The position numbers were made by a program, and so were the translations under genes. Below the pieces are notes generated by a model. The model did no database searches. It worked only from the letters and a program-made list of their open reading frames with translations, and was not told the DNA's origin. Positions 58,522 through 64,000 of a stretch of DNA of 64,000 nt are shown in pieces (position 1 is the stretch's first letter; every line of letters begins with the position of its first letter). Source of the stretch: Selaginella moellendorffii (lineage: Eukaryota > Streptophyta > Lycopodiopsida > Selaginellales > Selaginellaceae); NCBI RefSeq assembly GCF_000143415.4, contig NW_003314392.1, positions 72,433-136,432 on the forward strand, given 5' to 3'.

Positions 58522-58586
58522 GCGAGATTCAGGGAAGAATCACTCCAGAATTTCTCTGTTTTTTCTTTTACACTGCTGTGTCCAGG

Positions 58587-61500
58587 ATGGAACGTCGTCC
58601 AGCACCCAGCAACAATGGAGGACGAGCCAAGCCTCAGCCGTTCACACTTGGAAGGGGCACTCGAGGCCGCGGCCTTAGTATCCGACTGCCCCAGGGAGGG
58701 ATGCTGAAGGGAAGAGCTGCCAACAGCAAAACCCCAATCACTGGCAAGAGGACATCGCTGGGCTCTCCAGGGGACAGTGAGAAGCTAGGTTCAAGTGGCA
58801 CGGCAGGAAGCAGTGAGCACACAATCAGTGAGCAAACAGGCTCGAGGCAGAAATCACACCACACGGACAGTGACTACCTTGCAGAGTGCGCAGCCATGGA
58901 TCTTCATGAAGAAGTCGTGCAGGGTACCAGGGAGATGATGTTCAGGGCTCAGCACACTCATCAGCTTCTCAAAGAACTGGCAAACACACCAAAGGACACA
59001 CTGGAAAAGCTAGTCTCACTGGAACAGGACGGTGGTGCACACAGAAGTAGCTTGGCAACGAAGGAGGAGCCACCAGCACCAGATACAGTCCTTGAGCCCG
59101 GTTCAGGACGTCTTGGGAACCAACAGGAAGAAGATGAAGCAATGGACGAGGTGATCCTACCTGGAAACACAGGGGTGGCGATGCACAAGTCACTAGAAGA
59201 GGAGCTGCGTAGGAGCAGTGACGGTGCAGGAGAGCAGAAGCCTTCAAGGGCACAAGGATCTGGGCCAGGGACGTCTCAACCAGCCTCACCACCCACGCAG
59301 CATGGTTCCACAGTACAACAAAGCTGTGCGCTGAACAGAGAAGTACAGGAAGTAAGTGGATTCCTAGGCTCGGGAGATCTAGCCAGTGGAGATGGACCAC
59401 GGGAAGAGGTGGCCACAAGCAGAGCTCTAGACTTGAACTTCCTCACCCCCATCACTGAGTGCATGGGACGTAGAGTGGCTCTCAACGTGGGGAAGACGGC
59501 CTATGGAAAAACCAAAGGTAGGACATGCCCTAATCCAAGTAAGAACAGGAGTGGCGTCACCACTAGGGCAGCGGCAGCAGCAATGAGGGCAGCCACGGTT
59601 GTGGAGATACCAATAGGTTGTCATGCACAAGAGTCAAGAGCGGATCCAGAAGGAGAGAAGGGCTTGGAGACGCCAAATGACCAAACGAGGGGGCACAAGG
59701 AAACGCCAGAGGTACACAGGACAGAGGCAAAGGAGCCGGTGAAGGCCTCAAGTGAAAGCCAAGGCCAGTCCAAGAGAGGGCCACTCAGCCAGAAGTTTTC
59801 TCACAGGTGCCTCTCGGATCTGACCAACAAAGTGAGAACATCTCTACCGGGCTCTCCGGTGAAGTCGGTAGGATCTCGACTTAAGAGCAGGACATCTCCC
59901 AGTCATCAGCCTGACCGTGAGCCCCAGCTACCGGTTCTGCAACAATGTATGCCACACCAGACAGAAGAAGGACTGCTGCAATGGGATCCTCGAACCTTTG
60001 CAAAGGCTTTGCGGGAGGCCACTCAGAACGAAGTTCAGCTCCACCAAGACATACTCACTGCTGAAGTATGGCACCAGGAGACTCACCCCAAGGGAGAAGA
60101 CCGAAATCTTGGCCCCGCTCTCAGGGAAGCCCTCGATCTCGCGACTCAGGCACTAGTCACACCAAAAGAACAAGAGTACACAAACAGCCAGGAGGCCCAA
60201 CAAGCTAAAGTGCAAGAGGAAGTTACAAGCACGTGGAAGGAACAAGAGGAGCAGGAAGTGGAACAACAAAGAGACCAAGACAAGGAGATCCCGGAAGCCA
60301 GCAAAAAGGTGGAGACGCAAAAGGAGGAATCGATTCTGGGGAACAGAGCGAAGCCTCTGGCGCTACTGCTGGAAGAACAGGAGGAGGAGATGAAGCGAAT
60401 GGGACAGGAGAGGGAAAGAGAGGCCAAAAAGAACAAGACGGAGAAAAAGAAAGAACGCAAGGTGGCGCGTAGGAAGTTAAAGTCCCAAAGTAGTTCAAAG
60501 GAGGCCCTCGCATGGGCAAAAGAGGTGGAGGAGTTCCTCCACGAGGAGGAAACGTGTTCTGAGGAGGACCAGGAGCAGCAGAAGGGTAGCACAGCAAAAG
60601 AAAAAGCACAGGGAGCCTTGGCAGGACGTGGGTGGGAAAAGGTGGAGGACAAGTGTCGGACCACACCACAGCAAGGCCCGGAGGACCCAGGGGAGCAAGG
60701 GGACTTGAGAGTTGAGCAAGAACAAGAAGGCTGCCCCGCACAAGGAAAGGTGGTAAAGGAAATCCCGCACACAGAAGCCTCTAAGACGAAGCCTCACGCC
60801 GGAGAGTCAGGGAAACGAGCTGGAACAGCGCTAGGTGCCAAGGGGATGGCAAAGGCAGTCAAGCTGGGCGAGGCTCTCAGCCAGGTGGTGGCAGCTAGGG
60901 AAGAAGAACTACGACATAGAGCAGTGATTGCAGTATTCAGGGGGAAGTTTCCCACTGGCCGCATGGCCATGGACTGGCTGAATGCTACGTTGGAGCAGGG
61001 GATTACAATCAAGAACTTGCTCCCACATGGTCGTGGATGCTACACAGTGGTGTTTGAGACAGAGGAGGCGCGGGCTCGAGCAGAGGAGCTGCATGGACTC
61101 ATCGATGATAGCTGGGCGGTGTCCTTCCACCCGTGGATTCCAAGGTTCACGGCAGACGACCAGGCACGGCTGAAGGGGGGAAGTGTCCCACTTAACGTGG
61201 CACTGTGGGACATCCCAATGGAGATGAGGATTAAAGAGGTGATACGAGAGCTCGTCGAGGGAAGCATCGGGCAGATCGCCTCGGGACTAGACACCGTGGA
61301 TGCGGAGGGCATTCTGGGCCCTGTGAGACTTAAGGTCTTTGTCTCATCCCCAGCAGAACTCCCTACGGAGATAGCAGTCCTGGGACAGTACGTTCGTATA
61401 CAGGTGGAAAACGCAGCACCACGCTGTGGTTGGTGCCTACAGTCGGGGCACAGCGAGAATGCGTGCACGACCAAACGACCCAAGCTTGCTCCAGGACGTC

Positions 61501-61973
61501 CCTTTGAACTCCCAGAGGCCGTGGAGAAGCAGCTGAAGCAGCGTCCTCTAGAGCAGGCTCCACACATCCGGTTCCCAAGCGCACCACCTTTCTCGGGACC
61601 TGATTCACGGCCCAGAATGTTCGAGAGCCCGATTGCTGAAAAGGACGGAGAAGGCTTTCAGCAGGTTCTTCCTCGGACTGTGAACATGGCAGTCAGATGG
61701 ATCCCACCCAGGAGAGAATTAACAACCACAGAGGTGGGAGACTGGCTGATGTACCGAGGGCACACGGCCTTCCCAGAGGTCATCACGCTTGGCGATTACC
61801 AGACCCGAATGGAACGTGCCATCACTGAGTGGACGGGATTTTCAGAATACGCAGTGAGGGGCTTCTCTTGGACTAAGTACAGGGGGAGGCTCACTGCAGT
61901 ATGGACCATCTCCTCGGAATGGAGGGCGAGGCCTAGCAGCACGGTTTTCTCTTGGAAGTATGTTGCTCCATGA
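58587..61973 (+). CDS. LINE ORF1 protein (gag-like, CCHC zinc knuckle), copy 2
   Basis: The protein has 1,128 residues, starting MERRPAPSNNGG and matching the copy 1 protein with scattered substitutions. One in-frame deletion of ten residues (copy 1 has QGEEVSRCLT) lies near 59740. The low-complexity N-terminal region, charged coiled-coil-like stretch, DUF4283-like region and CCHC knuckle (residues 947-960) are all kept. The role is RNA binding in the retrotransposition particle, by family knowledge. The frame also runs upstream to 58365 through leader and satellite, but that part is not shared with copy 1, so I use the shared ATG. The stop overlaps the next start as ATGA. Confidence 0.86.
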   Translation: MERRPAPSNNGGRAKPQPFTLGRGTRGRGLSIRLPQGGMLKGRAANSKTPITGKRTSLGSPGDSEKLGSSGTAGSSEHTISEQTGSRQKSHHTDSDYLAECAAMDLHEEVVQGTREMMFRAQHTHQLLKELANTPKDTLEKLVSLEQDGGAHRSSLATKEEPPAPDTVLEPGSGRLGNQQEEDEAMDEVILPGNTGVAMHKSLEEELRRSSDGAGEQKPSRAQGSGPGTSQPASPPTQHGSTVQQSCALNREVQEVSGFLGSGDLASGDGPREEVATSRALDLNFLTPITECMGRRVALNVGKTAYGKTKGRTCPNPSKNRSGVTTRAAAAAMRAATVVEIPIGCHAQESRADPEGEKGLETPNDQTRGHKETPEVHRTEAKEPVKASSESQGQSKRGPLSQKFSHRCLSDLTNKVRTSLPGSPVKSVGSRLKSRTSPSHQPDREPQLPVLQQCMPHQTEEGLLQWDPRTFAKALREATQNEVQLHQDILTAEVWHQETHPKGEDRNLGPALREALDLATQALVTPKEQEYTNSQEAQQAKVQEEVTSTWKEQEEQEVEQQRDQDKEIPEASKKVETQKEESILGNRAKPLALLLEEQEEEMKRMGQEREREAKKNKTEKKKERKVARRKLKSQSSSKEALAWAKEVEEFLHEEETCSEEDQEQQKGSTAKEKAQGALAGRGWEKVEDKCRTTPQQGPEDPGEQGDLRVEQEQEGCPAQGKVVKEIPHTEASKTKPHAGESGKRAGTALGAKGMAKAVKLGEALSQVVAAREEELRHRAVIAVFRGKFPTGRMAMDWLNATLEQGITIKNLLPHGRGCYTVVFETEEARARAEELHGLIDDSWAVSFHPWIPRFTADDQARLKGGSVPLNVALWDIPMEMRIKEVIRELVEGSIGQIASGLDTVDAEGILGPVRLKVFVSSPAELPTEIAVLGQYVRIQVENAAPRCGWCLQSGHSENACTTKRPKLAPGRPFELPEAVEKQLKQRPLEQAPHIRFPSAPPFSGPDSRPRMFESPIAEKDGEGFQQVLPRTVNMAVRWIPPRRELTTTEVGDWLMYRGHTAFPEVITLGDYQTRMERAITEWTGFSEYAVRGFSWTKYRGRLTAVWTISSEWRARPSSTVFSWKYVAP

Positions 61974-64000
61974 CCACGCTCACAGTGCTCACGTGGAACT
62001 GTCGGGGACTCAGCTCTGAGGACAGTAGACTCAACAAGAGAGTACAGCTCAAGTCCCACATCCGGGAGATTGGCTTAGAGGGGAGGATCGACATACTGTG
62101 CATACAAGAGCACAAGATGGTGAAGGCTCCAGACTTCAATTTGGGCATGCACGGGAGAATTTGGTGGAATCCGGCCACGCAAGTGAGAACACGGTGTGGA
62201 GGAGGAACAGCGATCATCGTCTCTACCAAGTGGTCAGCGCAGGTACGTGACCACAGGGTGCTGGTCCCAGGGAAAGCACAGCTGTTGGTCATACACCTAC
62301 ACTTTGGACGTGTTGGGGTTGTCAACGTGTATGCACCCACTCGAAGAAGGGAGCGCGCACAAATGTGGACAGATATCCAGCAGAGCACTCAAGAGGTGGC
62401 GGACGAGTGGCTTGTGGTAGGAGACTTCAACATGGTGGAGGGTTTGAGTGACCGGCGAGGTTCACTGGAAACCATACAGGGGAGAGAGAGAAAGAATTGG
62501 ACAGCGCTAGTCGAAGCCTTGGGAGTCTTGGACCTCCAGCACGCAGAGGGGTTCGCTGCACACTCTCACCCATTCACAAGATGCCAATCGACAGGGTGCC
62601 AAGCTCGACTGGACAGGATTTACGCTTCCACCAGGCTGCGACAAGACGGAGGGGGACTCAAAACGTGGCCCGCGTTTGCCACCTTTTCAGACCACGACCC
62701 ACTCCGAGGCATTCTCAAGCTACAGGCGGTGAAAGGAACAGCGGTGCAGAGGAAGATCACCAAAGCCACAATGGTCGACCCGGTAGCAGTGAAGCTCGTC
62801 CAGGAAACACTAGACAGCAGCAAAGGGGAACTTGTCTTGGCACTAGGGACTTGCTCCACTAAGCTTCGGGAAAGGCAAGCGGCTCTCAAAGGGGAAGTCC
62901 TGAAAGAGGTGAGACTGGCGAGAAAAAAGGTGGCGGCGGCCCAGAGAATGGTCCTACATGCAAACGACAAGGCCAGATGGACAGCAACACTGGATGAGAG
63001 GGAAGCAGAGCTGCGGGACAAAGAATATGCAGCATGGAGTGCCGGACTCCGATCCATGGAGGATAGCTGGGTGATGAATGAACGGCTTCTCAACAAAGCA
63101 TTCTACAAAGGGATCCGTCCAGTCACCGACTCCCCCCCGATCCTAGGACTGAAGAAGGACGATGGAGAAGTGGTCGAGGACCAACAGGGAATGCAGGGGC
63201 TGGCCCAGGAGTTTTACCAGAAGCTGTACACGGCCCAGCCCTGGTCCCCGGATAGGAGAGAAGCTGCAGGCAGAGTGCTGTCTACTCTTCCATGCAGAGT
63301 TCCCGGCGAGTACCTGGAGATGTTGGTGGCCGACTTTTCATTGGAAGACCTCCATCGGGCCCTGGAGCAGCTGAACGATGACAAGATGCCAGGTATGGAC
63401 GGCCTCCTTCCGGCATTCTATGAGGAGTATTGGGACGACGTTGGCCTGATGCTCCTAGAGACATGGCAAGACGCACAGAATACAGGGATGCTGCCAGGAG
63501 AGATACTAGAGGGACAAATCGCATTGATTCCGAAACGGGGTGACCTCCAGGAACTCAGGAACTGGCGCCCCATAACCATGCTCAACACGTCGTACAAGAT
63601 ATACGCAAAGGCGATGGCACTCAAGCTGCAACCAGTCATGCCCCTCATCATCAGAGAACAGCAAACTGGATTTGTGCCGGGACGACAGATCGCAGAAAAC
63701 ATATGGACGTACCTCCTGGCACAGAGGTGGGCAAACGTCTCAAATCAACAGATAGTAGCATGGCTACTAGACTTTGAGAAGGCCTATGATCGAGTTGATT
63801 GGGACTTCTTGGAGGATTGCATGCGGAGGATAGGGATCCCGGCAAGGACTGTCTCGCGTATTTCACTTCTCTACAGGGGAGCTGCAAGCCGGGTCACACT
63901 GAATGGAGAGATAGGCCCGACCTTCCACTTGGGACGCTCAGTGAGACAGGGATGTCCACTCGCCCCCTACCTGTTCCTGATAGTAGCAGAAACACTGGGC
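61970..64000 (+). CDS. LINE ORF2 (endonuclease and start of reverse transcriptase), copy 2, cut by window end
   Basis: 677 codons are visible and I find no in-frame stop. The APE endonuclease is complete: WNCRG (residues 9-13), Glu47 in QEH, GDFN (151-154) and SDH (240-242). Codon 224 is CGA (62639-62641), where copy 1 has TGA. Reverse transcriptase motifs follow: NWRPITMLNTSYKI, GFVPGRQI, LDFEKAYDRVDW and the start of SVRQGCPLAPYLF; the FADD box would lie just beyond the window. The protein nicks DNA and copies the element RNA at the nick. Endonuclease specificity is the obvious candidate for explaining the repeated use of one target motif. Confidence 0.88.
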   Translation, partial: MTTLTVLTWNCRGLSSEDSRLNKRVQLKSHIREIGLEGRIDILCIQEHKMVKAPDFNLGMHGRIWWNPATQVRTRCGGGTAIIVSTKWSAQVRDHRVLVPGKAQLLVIHLHFGRVGVVNVYAPTRRRERAQMWTDIQQSTQEVADEWLVVGDFNMVEGLSDRRGSLETIQGRERKNWTALVEALGVLDLQHAEGFAAHSHPFTRCQSTGCQARLDRIYASTRLRQDGGGLKTWPAFATFSDHDPLRGILKLQAVKGTAVQRKITKATMVDPVAVKLVQETLDSSKGELVLALGTCSTKLRERQAALKGEVLKEVRLARKKVAAAQRMVLHANDKARWTATLDEREAELRDKEYAAWSAGLRSMEDSWVMNERLLNKAFYKGIRPVTDSPPILGLKKDDGEVVEDQQGMQGLAQEFYQKLYTAQPWSPDRREAAGRVLSTLPCRVPGEYLEMLVADFSLEDLHRALEQLNDDKMPGMDGLLPAFYEEYWDDVGLMLLETWQDAQNTGMLPGEILEGQIALIPKRGDLQELRNWRPITMLNTSYKIYAKAMALKLQPVMPLIIREQQTGFVPGRQIAENIWTYLLAQRWANVSNQQIVAWLLDFEKAYDRVDWDFLEDCMRRIGIPARTVSRISLLYRGAASRVTLNGEIGPTFHLGRSVRQGCPLAPYLFLIVAETLG

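Larger units (their letters stand above)
58411..64000 (+). mobile_element. L1-type non-LTR retrotransposon (LINE), copy 2, 5' part, apparently intact
   Basis: This is the same family as copy 1. It starts cleanly at the target motif with a 176-bp leader (minisatellite plus hairpin), then ORF1 and overlapping ORF2, and runs off the window. From the ORF2 start to the window end it aligns to copy 1 without net length change (constant offset 11,172). Both reading frames are open as far as visible, so this copy may be, or recently was, active. Confidence 0.88.

Overview
The window looks like heterochromatin from a plant nuclear genome, most likely a land plant; I cannot name the species. The evidence is the mobile elements. 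They are L1-type non-LTR retrotransposons whose ORF1 ends in a DUF4283-like RNA-binding region plus one CCHC knuckle, and whose ORF2 carries an APE endonuclease, a reverse transcriptase and a C-terminal CCHC segment of the zf-RVT type. This combination is characteristic of plant LINEs. I see no ordinary host protein gene, rRNA gene, CRISPR array or bacterial feature.

Region 1 (1-47160) is a head-to-tail satellite array of about 38 monomers. The standard monomer is 1,249 bp and GC-rich. It contains two tandem copies of a 150-bp subrepeat; some monomers carry one copy (1,099 bp) or three (1,399 bp). Each monomer also carries, on the minus strand, a 92-nt tRNA-like sequence with a perfect 7-bp terminal stem, A-box-like and B-box-like segments, and a T5 run immediately downstream. 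This suggests an RNA polymerase III unit or its relic. Two 100-N placeholders interrupt the array. Twelve consecutive monomers (30233-45220) appear identical.

Region 2 (47161-57146) is a retrotransposon cluster inside the array. A nearly full-length LINE (copy 1, about 8.1 kb) is followed directly by a 1.7-kb element without a convincing gene. That second element shares the LINE's 3' tail and is probably a non-autonomous partner. Copy 1 is dead: its ORF2 has a nonsense codon just before the catalytic SDH motif and a frameshift before the C-terminal segment.

Region 3 (57147-58410) is exactly one 1,249-bp satellite monomer plus the 15-bp target motif. Region 4 (58411-64000) is the 5' part of a second LINE (copy 2), with intact ORF1 and ORF2 open to the window edge.

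The three junctions that can be read cleanly (LINE copy 1 3' end, non-autonomous element 3' end, LINE copy 2 5' end) all lie at the same motif, cgacccagggaccta, next to the B-box-like part of the tRNA-like sequence. The main proposal is therefore a LINE/non-autonomous pair that repeatedly enters a tRNA-like target carried by a satellite. The two partners share a 3' tail with a small stem-loop and no poly(A).
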